From positions 19,182,412-19,246,411 of the forward strand of contig NC_084675.1 of the NCBI RefSeq assembly GCF_028389875.1: DNA of 64,000 nucleotides, given 5' to 3'. Made by a program: the position numbers and the translations under genes. This stretch comes from Rhea pennata (Eukaryota; Chordata; Aves; Rheiformes; Rheidae). Below, piece by piece: positions 1-12,944 of the stretch (position 1 is its first letter; every line of letters starts with the position of its first letter). The notes beneath the pieces were generated by a model. The model searched no databases. It had not been told where the DNA came from and saw only the letters and a program-made list of their open reading frames with translations.

Positions 1-3000
1 TAATTCTGTGTTTTTGCTACTTTTGAGGGAGAAGCAAGATCTGAATAACTGTGGGAGTTAAATATACGACTCTTTTGTTTGATTCTTGGAGTAAAAGAAT
101 TGTGACTGAGTTTGCATTTAAGTACTTCTTTATCTTTTTGAGACTATCCAGCCCATCGTAACAGGATTTGTTCTAGTTAAAAATGCTGGATTAATTCCAG
201 GACATACATCAGCTTAATTCTTCCATCATCCTAGGAATGTGGAAAAATTGAACATCAAACGCATTAAGGACAAGGTATATAAAGTGAAATGTTTTCTAAA
301 TGATTTAGAAGAACGGCATGTTCTAGTAACTGGGTTTCTTGTATAATGAAAGTGTCTCAATTCTTACACGTAATCTTCCAAGTTATAAAAAGAATAATTG
401 TATACTTAAGGAGTTCTTTATAATTTAGCTGACTAAAGTGATATAAAGGAAAATTACTTGCTTAATCAATTTACGTATTCAGCTTTAACAACTCACAATC
501 ATTATTGTCATAAGAATGTCTGTTTTAGCAGTTGTCTTTGAAGCCTTTTCCAAGAAAAGACTCAATCTAGTATAATACTTTGTGCAGGTCTGTTACTGAC
601 ACTGCTCTAGTTCCATTGTATAGGGAAGCAGTTTGAATGGTCAGTAAGAATTCCTTGAGTGACAAATTAATAACAGAAAAGCCAAACAGACCTCGCTTTC
701 TGCACTTCCTCTATGGTTTTGATCCCTATTCCTTTCCTTACCCCCTCAAAAAAGCTAATCTGTCCTAGGAACAGGCATCAACCAAAGCAGGCAGTTAACC
801 ACACTTAACGAAGCATGCACGTTATGAATTCACCAGACATAATCGTTCCCCGTTCTGTGATGTTTTATCTGATTATGAAAAAATGCCTTTCATAATTATA
901 ATTAAAAAAGCCACACTGACTCATAATTTGTAACTGTTAATGAGATATATTAGGCAGCCAAACTCTCTGTGTGTCCTGTCTGTGAAAGAATCATACTGTT
1001 TATGCCTTTTCAGTAAGCTTTTTGTCAGTGATAGACTTCTCATAATGTCTTGAAGATCGTTAATTTGGGAAAGAATTTCAAAGTTGGCATGGCCCTTGTG
1101 GAAGTATGCTACAAGCGCTCCTCCCATTTAGAAATCAAACCTGTTCCCCATAGTAGCTCTGGTAAGATCAAACAAGAAATAAGGCAATGCAACCAGGACT
1201 GAATACAGAAGCAGGCTGCCTATTCCTGTAGCTTTAAGAAGGGGTCCTAATGAACATCTCCCTGGTGTTTTGAGCTTTTATGGTTTATTTTGATGTAATA
1301 GCACTCATTATTGTGTTCCATAATTTAGACTTCTTAAAATTAGGATTATTAGATTATTAGAATTATTAAATTCCTTTAAAAAGTTGACCCCTGGATGCTT
1401 CTGGCTGTAATAGCTGAAGTTGGTATCACAATCAGATACCCTGGGATGAAGATGCTAATGAGTATGACCTTGTAATTTACTTTCTCCTTTTATGGAATAA
1501 AAAGGGGAATATTTAATACAAAAGTTAAGGGTAATACAGATAAACACTACAGAATATTCTTGTATAGTGGGCTGTAGCCTGTTTCTGCGTCATGCCAGAG
1601 GTCTGCACAAGGAAGGCTGACAGTGCTATTTTTAATTCCATTCCTTGTATCCTGTGGCTGCGTTTGTAGCCTTCGAGTTGTGACGGTCATGATAACAAGT
1701 TACACTCCCTTGTAAGCTGTTGGGTGATGGAGCTGTCCAATTTTGTATCTATTAGTAGTTGAGCTGTAGGCCTGTAGGCAAAGTACCAAGTATAAACATT
1801 AGATATTGTTCAGATCAGTCTTCATGTTCTTTTACTGTAAGTACTGATTTTTATAAAAGCTTTACATGTTCTCTGATGTTTTACTAAAATAGAACTTTAT
1901 TTGTGCAAAGAGACTTCTTTATAACAACACAACATAAAAGGATACAATTGCATTCAAAGGGATGGATGAAAGTGATTGTTGCCAATTCTCACAATTTGAT
2001 TACAAATCTTGGTATTTGCTCTTAGCATTCTGGCTTGCATTACTGTGAGCTTGAACTTTCATTTTAAAGGACAAGTTGTAAATTTTAGCCCTGGTATATA
2101 CTGGTATACCCTCTTGGCTGTGGTTTAGCCTTTTCATCAGGTTGCAGTAGCTATTTAACATGCTGCCAAGATTTGGAAGAGTTTAAAGTTCCAGATTTAA
2201 AGTTTCCCATATGTCTCATATGTTTCATGTAATCTTTGCTTAGTCCTCAGCACTTAAAGATACTCACCTGCCTGAGCTGGGACTTGGGTCTGACTGTACT
2301 TTCCCCTTCTAGAGAGTACCTGCTCTCTGACCTGTATTGGGTAAAACCAAAGAATTTTGCATGAGGCATCCTTTTCCGTGAAGGACACTGTGAGTGGCAG
2401 GAGTCCCCCTCAGCTTCTTCTAACTGGACTTCTGTCCTCAAATGAAGCCAGTTCTGTGCTCCTTCTCATCCTACACTGAAACATGCTCTTCTACTTTGAA
2501 AGTCTTCCATGCCTGACACCCAGTACTGAGGCTAGCTCTTCCTATGGTTGATTAATACTTTCCAGTTTTTAGCTCTCTTGGTTGAGGAGAAAAATTTGAA
2601 AAGATGAACTGTTGTTTGGCATGGCCCAGCAGATAGACAGCAGAGAGGGCCAAGGGAAGTTGAGTTACAATCTGTCTTTGCTTATAGCCTTATAAGCAAA
2701 GAACTGAATGTTCACATGTAAGGTGCTTTAGAGAAGCAGTGGATTCTTCAAGGGAGACATATGGAAGGTAAATAAAAAAGATGAGAGCGGGGCATAAACT
2801 GTTCCTACCAGAGTACCGAACAGTGCAGCAGTGCTCAGGATCAGTTTTAAAAGATGGTGTTTGGACCTGTAGCAGTTCTGCAAAGTGGCAGCTTGTAAAA
2901 AATTAAAGTGGCTTAGCATCTCACTGGTACTTCTTCCACAGATTCTAGGTGTACCTGGCTCTGCTGGAATGTTGGTAACGTTTGTGCCCGAGTGAAGCTC

Positions 3001-5638
3001 TAGGATTTGAGACTTGTTCTGCTGATAAATTGGAGCACATCTCAATATCCTATGCTTTCAGAAACAGAGGAGTAAATAGTAAGATCCTCACATTTACAAT
3101 TTTTAGACTCCCGTAATTTTTTATCTCTTTTTTAATTTTGATTAATTACGCTTGGGTTCAGCAAAACTGAAACTTAGTTTGTGATAAAGTAGAAGTAGCA
3201 CATGTGAGTGAGTGGGAATGATAATGTCAGAAAAACTAAATAGGAGGAGTATATTGCTTGTATTTCATTGTGGAATGAAGTCTGTAGCTGCAGAAAACAT
3301 GTCTGTGAAGCACACTAGTGTGCCATAATGACACAGGTGTGTCATAATCAGCAGTTGCCCATGGGCAATATCTTTATACAATAACATTTTTTATTCAGGC
3401 CTTTGGCATAATGTCCTTGGAGTAGTAACACGTTTTTTTCTTGGCCATCTTCACGAAAGCAATTTTTCTTCACTTGTGTCTGTATGTCTTCATCTCCTAC
3501 ACTCATCTCTGATTCAGCATAGAGATGGTAATTCCCTCTTCTGATGAGCCTGCAGTTCTAGTCTCCAGCACCCACCTTTTGCATTTCAGCTAGGCATCCT
3601 CCTATTTTTTCTCATGTTCCCTTCATTTTTTGGAAGAATGGTTTGTAAGCATCTACCGTGTGATTCACTGCTGACCTTAAACCTCTGTTATGCTGTCTGT
3701 AAAACATAATATGATTGTCCTTAGGTTACTCGTACTCAACGAGTACTTCCGATCAGATTGATCACTGTTTTCTCAGTGTATACTTCTGTACCTTTGACAG
3801 TTGTACTTTGCTTTAAATTAACTGGTAATGTTTTTTTGGGGAAGAAACTGTCTTTTTTGTTCCTTACTTGAATGGCTTTAGTACAGCGGGACTTGTTCTG
3901 TGGGTAGGATATCTAGGTCCTGTAGAGCAATTAACAACTGGCATTCCGGGAAGTGTAAAAAAAGCCATTAAAAGGGAAGGCAGCATATTCAGGCAGCGGG
4001 GTCCGGGACTGAGTGCCATGACTCTGGAGTTTTCATCTATGATTTTCTGAGTAATTAGAAGATGACCTCTCTTTGCCTCAGTTCATTCGTCTGTACTGAG
4101 GGAGGAGGAATTCTGTCTTGCCTCTTGGAGTATTTATGATAGCTAAGTGCTTAAACGTTCCTGAGGGAAAGATACCGTTTAAAGAGAGATTATGCCAGTA
4201 TAGTTTCTCTTCACCATAACTCTTTCATATCTGTTTTCTGCTGTTCTGTCTGATTTCTAGGGGTACTACAGATACTCAATACTTACCTACTTCTCCAAGT
4301 ATAGTTGGATATCTGATTTCCATTTGTAATTTTGAAATTATCTCTGGGGATAGAAGACTGAGAGATGAGCCGGTTATTAGCAATTAAACATGTGGAGGCA
4401 AAATTATACCCTCAACTGCACAAACGGATTCCGTGGGCAGAACTTGACTCATAGTGTTTTGCCAGTATCTGCTAATCTCTGTCAATACTTAATGTGGTCC
4501 AGTTTCCGTGACTGATTTGAAAGCACACTGCCATTCTCTTTTATAGAGTCATTGAATGACATTCTCTGGGACATTCTCTTCTTATTTTGCCTGAGTTCTT
4601 TTCAGATTTTCATTGTTTAATCAAATGTAATACTAATCAACTCTTCTTTGTAACCAGATATAAAGATAAGAACTTAAACTTTTATGTAGCATTGAAACTC
4701 TAATTTAATGGCACAAGGATATATTTGACCTGAGCTTTTCCTTTATTTAAAAATAAAATAAAAACCCAGTTTAAGGGAAGCTAAAATTGCTCCTAGGCTG
4801 GCACTTTTAAATTCTAGTTTCAGACCATAAATTTGACTGTAAAGTTAAATTGAAAAACCAGAATATTTAACAAGCAACATAAAAACCGTAAGAATTGCAG
4901 ATACTCTCTACTTTAAAATGTTATAATTTAGAAAAGGGGAAATGGAAAACACATATGAGCTCATTATTAATAGTAATTAAGCTCTAAAACCAGCCTTGGA
5001 TAGTCATGCTTATCCTCTTAAAATTAATAGAATAAATATTCATATATCTAAGAGAAACATGGATCTGGAATAATTGTTACGCATAAAGTACTTAATTTTA
5101 TTCCAGCTTCTTATAATGTAACTTCTGTACTTGGAGCACCTTCAGGGTGATTCTGAAGTCTGTCAATGAGTTTATGGATCTTTTTACCCTCCAGTCACTA
5201 GCAAAAATGTCGTTCAGCAATCAGTAAAAGTAGCTGCCTTCTGTTGGCCATTTGCATTCTGTATTTCAGTTCAGTTGCTAGAGATACTTTTTCACTGTAG
5301 AAGTGATATCCTGAGTTGCAACCTTAGCAGAAACCTTATTACAGAGAATGGATTATCTAACACTGCTGTCATTGCGATAGGGTAGAGAGTATGGGCTATC
5401 CCTAGCTCTTAATTTTACTATTTGAATCCAGAATCTGCCCTTTGTTCTGCAGAAAATTTAGGTAGTGATGTTAAGTAAACTCTTGCCCCTCAGAAATAAA
5501 GTGAAAAGTGTGAAGCTTCACTTATTTTGGAAATGTGAACCAGTTTACAATGACTGGAGAGTCCCTAAAACGAGAGGCTGTAGGCCGTAGCTGTACTCTG
5601 ACATTGCTTTTCATGAGTTAATTCAGCCACTGAATTTA

Positions 5639-5641
<3 letters not shown>

Positions 5642-5681
<40 letters not shown>
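5642..5681. repeat. (TA)20 microsatellite
   Basis: An uninterrupted TA dinucleotide run of 40 bases, likely length-polymorphic. Confidence 0.97.
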
Positions 5682-5688
<7 letters not shown>

Positions 5689-6235
5689 ATCCCAGCGACA
5701 AGACACAGAACCTGTATGCCATCTGACATTTTTGACAAGCTCTCCAGAATTAATCTGTCTAGGAGCTACTATGCTCAGTTTAATTATGGAAAGGCTGCAT
5801 CTGTGTTCAAAGCTGTTGAAAGAGAAAGAAGAAAGTAAAAATGTCCACTAGGTTTGATTAACTGCTCTCGGCATGATGAATAAAGACAGACGGTTACTAG
5901 TTATTTTTCCTTAATGGATTCTGGAGCTCCATTTGGTGGGCGAATTAAAGTTATAGGTCCCAATCTGCCTTTGAAGCTACACGTGCGTAGCCCTCAGTGA
6001 TTCCAGTGAAGTTTGCACATGAACATCCAAGACGGAAGCTTGCCTTGGGCTGTTGTATATGTTGTTAGAAAGCAGTTGTGAAATGAAAATTGAAAGTGAT
6101 AGTTTAGCATTAGTAAAAGAAATTATAAGCTATGCACAGTTCGGGAAAGAATCCCCTTCAAGGGTCATTTGTTTGAAGTGCATGTGCATACATATATCCA
6201 TAGAAACTTTGCCTATCTGTATATAACCCCCTTCT

Positions 6236-6249
6236 CCCCCCCCCCCCCC
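6236..6249. repeat. Poly-C run
   Basis: Fourteen consecutive C residues. Confidence 0.97.
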
Positions 6250-8344
6250 GGTGTTTAGTAACATATTAATGCTGATGGTAAAACCTGGAGAATTTCATAA
6301 AAATTGCACTTGAAATTTGTGTCCTAGGCAGCTAGGTAAATAGTTTTGTGATATGGAGTCATTTGGATGACTCTATTAACATATAGAAGTCTCAAACACA
6401 GGTATGGGGGGTCTTTGAGATAGGGTCTAATTCTGCAGGTATGCACACGTTTAAAAACATATATATGAACATTTTGTTGTTTACTTGTGTGTGAATACCT
6501 ATGCTTATTCATAAGAATGTATGTAAGTGTCTGTGGAATTGACCTATTGGGTGTCTGAGCCCTCATTCATCAGGGTGTTAAATCGTCTGTCTAGCTTTAG
6601 GTGTGTGGATAGCCATGCTTCTTCAACAAGGAGAGTACATGACCTCACATTTCAGAAGCGAGGGACTTGTCCTTCAAGTCATGGAAAACAGAATGTGTTT
6701 AGAGCAGGTGACACTTTGTCATGGTTGATAATTCTTTTTGAATCATCTTTCATTTTTCATCTCATTTCATTTCAGCTTTCATATCAAAGGTTCTGGCTGG
6801 TATAACTGTGAGGAAAATCTAAAAATAAGTGAATTTTGTTTATGAGATGCAGAAACATTTATATGAATTTGCAGATGGAAGGGAAGGCATGTCACAGACG
6901 TGCATATTTAATAACTCAGGTGATGATAGGGAGATGCTACCATTAATTTTCTTTCATCCCCATTGCAGAGCTCCATGCTCAGTGCTGTGGGGCTCAAAGT
7001 TGTGTATGATTTGATTTTATTGTTGTCACTACCCACAATGAATGATGAATGTTGGTGATGTAGTCTATCCCCTCCCCCCCCTTTGAAGGGCATTATTTTT
7101 GGCAAGGAACAGAGCAAAATGCAGAGAGACTGGGAGCTGAGGATTTCTTTTGTCAAAATCTTGCTTTGAACAATATGGGTCCATGTCTAGCTTACTTGGA
7201 AAGGTCTGCCATTGTTTAAAGGAAAAGTAACAGAAATAAGATGCAGAAGAGTGTTTTTTTACTGATGTAGATACAGTCTGTACAAGATGTGGTTAGGAGA
7301 AGCCATCTAAAAGTAAAGCAAGGAAAATCACTGTTGCATTTCAGGAAGCACCTGCAAAGAAACGTGTAGACTGGGGGCTAGGAAGTGTGGAAATCATTTG
7401 TTTTCTGGGCACTTAGGTGCTACCATCAGCTTCAGAGAGTTAAATTTGCAGGCGAGGGAAAGGAAAGGAGATGAGAGTTCATCTAATAAAAATCTAGTTG
7501 GAAAAACAAACTAACGTTCCAGCCAATGTATAGTTACATCTTTATTTCTCTTATTATTAGGGTACCGCTACACTACAACCTAGTTTCAGGCAGGGCTGGA
7601 ATTTTACGAGGGTTGAAAGTACCAAAGAAAACTTCAGGGAAGAGTTTATTGCTATTAGAAGTGGGCTAATATAAACTGATGCCTTTTCTTCTAGCACTGA
7701 TGGTTCTGTGAAAGCTGTTTCATGTTATCAAATGACACAAGAAAGGCAGCAAGTGTCACTTCTCATGAGAATAGCCTACAGATGATTCCTGGTCAACTTT
7801 CTAAAGAGTAACTAATTACCTTTAGTTTTTTTGATTTTATCCTCTTCTTGGAGGATAGTGACAATTGGGTTGATAAAAAATGACTTATTTTGGAAAGAGT
7901 GCAGTCCACTTTTAACTGTTCTTGAAAGCTCAGGGAAGCATAGACATCTGTGGAGTTACAGAAGAAAACATCTCTTGCAGATAGGCGTGCTCATAATCTT
8001 AATGATTTTTCTGATTTAAGATGTTTTGTCTATTGCAGAAAATTTACAAAGGGTGATTAGAGTTCATGTGAATAGCAACGCATAACTTATGGCTCATGGC
8101 TTTATTTCGTACGGCATGTAAACATGAGGCCTACTGCTTCACAAATACAGCTACTGCAGGCATTGCATTCAGGTGGGAAATGGAAGTTGCAAAATTTTTT
8201 TTTTGAAGGTTGTATAATGCTAATATGTTTATTGTATAGGATAGCTGCCAAAAGATTTATATGTCCAGTTTGACCATCAGTACTGATGTTCTCCGTTCTG
8301 AGGTTGTAACACTTGAAAATGTGACAGGAGTTTTAGCCGAGGAA

Positions 8345-8390
8345 GTAGTAGTAGTAGTTGCTGTTATTATTATTATTGCTATTATTATTT
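8345..8390. repeat. (AGT)n / (ATT)n compound microsatellite
   Basis: AGT repeats switch to interrupted ATT repeats. Confidence 0.9.
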
Positions 8391-9159
8391 TAACAGAATT
8401 GAATACTGACAAAAGGTGAGCAATAGGTATTTCTTCAGTGCCAAGTGGTCTTCACAATTTATTGCCCATCACTGAATTTACCATCTGTTACTATATTTCT
8501 AAAGGCAAAATCCCCAATAACTGAGAGGTAAAATATATTTTCTTACTTTTTCTTAATGGAGATGTTCTTGATTCTACAGGAATTATTTTCCCTAAGTGTA
8601 TACTCTGAAGAAAAGGAGAGGTTACACAGCTTTATTTTCAGTTGCACATATTCTCTTTTTTTTTTGCCTTTATTCAGTACAGGTCTGTGTGCTCAGAGAA
8701 CTTAATTCACAAAGGTACTTGGCTACATTCCTAACTTTAGGCAGATAAATAGTTTTATTGCCTTTACTGGGACAATTCATGTGCTTCAGGTTAAGTGCAT
8801 GAATAGATAAGTCTGAAGGCAGAGGATTGTCTCAACTCTTGTATGAAAGTTCAGTATTATTTGTAAGTGCAAAGTCTATTTGACTAAATGAGTTTTGTGT
8901 ATGCAAGTTCAGTAACTTCTGCATCTAGGACTTATATCCTGAAAACTGTTTGTGTAGCCCTCAAGCCTGCCAAAATCCAAATGTGTGAGGTTGTGCATGC
9001 ACTCTCAGAAGCTGTAGTCAATCCAAGTAAATTGTTTCATATGTTTTTTCTGCTTATACATATATTTTTTCCTAAGAATCATTTTCCTAACTTGGTTAAT
9101 GATCTATTTGCTGAAATAAATTCTGACCTATTTTCTACTGTTTTTATTTTCCAAGAAAA

Positions 9160-9960
9160 GTCTCAAAGCCAAGAACCTCCCCACAGAGCCTGAAATGCAG
9201 ATCCCCTACTCAAACTGCAAACACACACGAAGCAGAGGTTGTCAGGAGTGACAGTCATTGCATCGCACAACTGAAACAGAAGAAGACTGAATCAGCAAAG
9301 AAAATAGAGCAAAATCGAAAACTAAGAGTTCTGTGAGAAATTCCAGCTTAAACTGAAAAACAAATCTGTGATGTCAAGGGCAGAGGAAGCTGAGATAGAA
9401 ATTGGACATGAAGAAAAATGCTTAGTGCTTGCAGATAATGTGATTCATGTTGCAGCAGGGACAGAAGAATATCAACATAAAGCATATTGGATAGGTATTG
9501 GATGTTACACATGGTACCTTTGGATGAAGGGAAGATACTGAAAGGAAAAATACGGACTGATAAATTACTGGAAAAAGAAAAGAGAAGCTTGGCCAAAGAA
9601 GTGAAAAGTGATACAAGGAAAGATAATAGACATGTGGACAACCTAGTTGCGGAGCTGGATGCTGCTCCTATTCTAGAAAGCCACAGAAGCATGCACTAAA
9701 TGAATAAACCCCAGCAGGAAAGGTTTGGAACTCAAACTGGAGGTGTGAAAAGCAAAGACAGAAGAATGCTCCTTGCCAGGAAAAAGAGGTTGGCTGTGCA
9801 TTTCAAGAAGTTGTGATTCAGACTCAAGAGATCATGTAGAGACTAGATATTCATGCTGCAGAGTACCATGAAAAGCTTGCTCTTCAGGAAAGGCACGTTC
9901 TTTCATCATTGCTTTAATTGATTTTCAAAAGATATCTTTTAGTGTGAAGAGACTTAGACT
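9160..9960 (+). pseudogene. Possible decayed coding-derived (coiled-coil-like) sequence, unidentified
   Basis: Over about 800 bases the + strand shows Lys/Glu/Gln-rich stretches in shifting frames, broken by stops and frame changes. Examples are AQLKQKKTESAKKIEQNRK near 9268, EKFQLKLKNKSVMSRAEEAE near 9338, an open run at 9487..9699 (KEKRSLAKEVKSDTRKDN) and HAAEYHEKLALQERHVL near 9850. No introns are evident between them. This pattern would fit an old retrocopy of a coiled-coil protein. I cannot name the parent, and A-rich sequence alone can imitate Lys/Glu-rich peptides, so the call is weak. No clear A tail was found. Confidence 0.25.
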
Positions 9961-10929
9961 GTGAAGCATACCTGAGTTCTGCAGAATCCCAGTCAAAGCC
10001 CTTAACACTATCGAAACAGTGCACAGAGATCAAAGTGTTTTCCGAGGGTAAGTAATCAGACAACAGAGCAGCTTAGCCAGGAGGTTGGTCTGAGTCATTT
10101 CTCTCCTGCTGTTTGGCATTGTCATAGCCTGACTGTGTAAGCAGTGTTCAGCCTCTTGTGTAGAGTATGTAGGTGACTAGGGTATAAAAGGACAGGGCAC
10201 TGAGTTACTGTGTGATGTCTCTGAAAAGCTAGCTAGAAAGACAAATATCCTAGCACAAATAGAAGGTCAAGCTTAGCTCAAAATCAATTAGCCCAAATCA
10301 ATCCTGCTTGAAACTCAGATGTCATGTTGAAGCAATATCCTATTACAAAGCAAAAAACATCTGGAAAGGATGATAATTTGGAGGATCCCCCTCTTTGCCA
10401 GCCTAGCTATCAAGATGGAAGTGAGATCAGGATGCATATTCATAACATGAACAGGCATGTTATAAAGAAACAGGAAATAATGCAAACTCAATTGCAATCT
10501 TGTGTTAATGTACAGCAGTGAGAACTAGGGATATACCAAAATGGTAGACATAAAAAGTAGATGCTTTTTTAAAGATGGACAGTAGAAATGAAATGATTAA
10601 AACTTGTCTCACTGCAAAATTGTACTGAAAAATCCTCAACTAGCAACCTGTCTGTGTTGGAGTCTGAGAGTAATGGCTGGGCTGAGGTTACAGGAGGTGG
10701 GTACTCCAAATTAATGCGTCTCAACAGTTTTTAGGTCATACTCTCCTTTTCTATAGTAACCTCTCTCCTGGTGTATACCATATATGGATTTATATGTAAT
10801 TTTATTCACACACTGCAGGGTGCACACATGGTCCGCTACTTACCGGCACCCCCCCATGCCTTCAGTGCTTACATTTCATTTTCAAAATATGAGTTTGGTA
10901 GGAATTCAGATGCAGATCAGCCTCCACCA

Positions 10930-11445
10930 GACTTTCCTCAGTTGTTCTGCGCTTGCGTGGGTGCCGACACGTGTTGTGGGAGCGCGCAGCAGCAGGCGCA
11001 TGTGCAGCGTGTGCACGTAGCATCCCCAGCGGTACATCTGCCCGACCGTCCGGCTCTGCGTGTGGGAGAGAGGTGTGCGTATGTGCGCTTCAAACGTATT
11101 TCTGCGAAATGGAGATTGGGCAGTAGCGTTGCTAGAAGATGATGATGCAAATACGGGCTGAAGGGGCAGTGGCTATGGGGTGTGGAGGGCTTGTGCGTGC
11201 CGGAGGGTGAGCACGCACGTGTGCAGGTGGGTGGGAGCCAGGGCACGTGGTGGGGCTGTGCGGGGAGCAGGCAGACGCTCCCGTGGGGACGGCTGCATGG
11301 AGACCTGGCACTCACCCGCCTCCTCGCCCTCCCCGTGTGCAGAGGGCAGGCCGGGGTGGGTGTCGGGGTGGAGGTGGCTCAGTCCGCTCCTTTTCCCACT
11401 GTGCAAAAACTCCAGCGCGCAGTATCCTCCGGTGTGAGAAGTGAC
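10930..11445. promoter_or_regulatory. CpG-rich patch upstream of HSD17B2, possible divergent promoter
   Basis: About 500 bases with many CpG and alternating GTGCGC/GCGTGTG-type runs, set in AT-rich DNA and ending 1.5 kb before HSD17B2. At its left edge, on the minus strand, CCG|GTAAGT (10844/10843) is a perfect donor. A minus-strand first exon ending at 10844 would make a head-to-head pair with HSD17B2. Human synteny has SDR42E1 in that orientation, but no coding sequence confirms it. Confidence 0.3.
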
Positions 11446-12900
11446 CCTTTAAATGCCAACACGTCAGTGATCGCTGAAAGCATGTGATAATGACCAATCA
11501 GCCAGGAAAAACAAAGGTCTCCAAGAGAAATCTTTAAGAAGAAGCTTTAACCAAGGACAGCGCATAATTGACCTCAAGTATAATTGCTCCTTATAATCTT
11601 ACTAAAAGCAGCAGCAGCAAATAACAAAGCGAAATGAAAATAATTAGTCCACACACTGTGCATTAGTATTGCCATGCAAGGATGAATGAATGAGAGTTGT
11701 TCGCAGTAATAATGAACAGAAAACAGACCTTTAGGAAAATGTTCCTTTAAAAAAGTGACCTCATCTCTAATGTAAACTACATACAGAGGTAGGTAAACAT
11801 TTTTACTGGCTATAAAAATTTATAGTCAACAGATTTACCATCCCATAAAACCCCAAAGGAATAATGGAATGGAAATGTACTTGTATCTCATGTTAAGTTT
11901 ACGCCCTGCAGTTTAATCCTTCAATGTCTATCTAAAGATCAAATAGGTCAACAGTACATTTTCTTTCTAAAAAATAGCTGAATCATGTTAGCTGGTTATG
12001 TGATAACTTAGGTTCACCTCAAACTGATTAGCAGGGATTTTTAAACAAGAGTTAAATGTGTCTAAGCTGTCTAGATTGATTTTAAAGCATTGTTTTCTTA
12101 TTGCTAAAATAACTTTCAGAGAACACCGTTAATTGATTGAATATATTTTTTTTTCAACTTGCTCTGGGTTTTGAACCAATGATTCCTGTCAAAGCTAAGG
12201 TTAATGTCATCACTGGAGATCAATTGAAGATTCGATCTCAGGTGTTGTTCTCTTTACAAAATGCCCGTGGAAACAAACTGCCTCCTGCCAAAAGTCCGTT
12301 CTCATCCTCAGCCCAGCCTCTCCGGATCGTACCAGCCCCTTCGTGTTTGGGTTAGTATAGCATTGCCAGGAGTGTGGAATAGGTAACTAGCCCAAGGTAT
12401 GTGCTAAAGCGGGGAAGGTATCTCTTGGCCTTTTGAAGAAGCAGAAGGGTGGACCGGGAGTGGCGCACGTGATAAGATACAAAGCTCGCCACGGAGCTTG
12501 TGCTATTGAGAATAAATACAGTGACTCGTTTTTGTCACTGCCCATCAAAATTAAGGCCACTGAAACTAGATGCACTTTTTAGGCAGGAAATTCCAAATAC
12601 TTTCCATAAAGGAAATACTACGTTTTTTATTATTATCCAGGGGAATGTACTATAAACATAAAACATATAGCAATTAAATTTGCCCTGGAGCCAGAGCTTG
12701 CTACATCATATCCATTCCCACTGCTGTCAATCATTATCCAGCCAGCATACTGTTCAGGAGGTGGAGCTGTCAGGCAGAAGAAATAAAAGGTAAGAAGAGA
12801 AAGGCTTCTCCTGTTTATTGCTGGTGTCAACGGCGAGTGGGATCATGCTTTGTGGCTGTTGGCTTTGCAACTTGTGTCAACCCTCTGAGCGGAGTCCCCT
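11446..12900. other. Proximal upstream region of HSD17B2
   Basis: AT-rich sequence between the CpG-rich patch and the HSD17B2 promoter, with no transposon recognised. A 72-codon open run at 12137..12355 has no recognised relative and no acceptable acceptor in front of it. The sequence contains forkhead-like GTAAACA near 11792, compatible with a cis-regulatory region, but this is only a motif match. Confidence 0.35.
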
Positions 12901-12929
12901 TCCTCTGCCCCACCCCCTCACCCTGCCCC

Positions 12930-12936
12930 TATATAA
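12930..12936 (+). promoter_or_regulatory. TATA box of HSD17B2
   Basis: TATATAA sits behind a C-rich stretch (CACCCCCTCACCCTGCCCC, possible KLF/Sp-type sites at about 12911-12929). It is 80 bases upstream of the ATG, so a start of transcription near 12958-12965 and a 5' UTR of about 55 bases are expected. The out-of-frame ATG at 12940 would fall between TATA and the start site and so outside the mRNA. Confidence 0.7.
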
Positions 12937-12944
12937 CTCATGCT

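Larger units (their letters stand above)
1..9100. other. Upstream intergenic (or intronic) sequence without a recognised gene
   Basis: AT-rich sequence. Open frames are short and none resembles a known protein. It contains a (TA)n repeat, a poly-C run, an (AGT)n/(ATT)n patch, a pair of palindromes near 3.3 kb and one isolated strong minus-strand donor consensus at 2268/2267. By human gene order, SDR42E1 would lie to this side of HSD17B2, but no part of its protein was found here. Confidence 0.5.

Noticed and set aside
1-12900. SDR42E1 coding exons expected from human synteny
   Set aside because: No frame resembling an NAD-binding SDR42E1 segment was found; it may lie left of the window.
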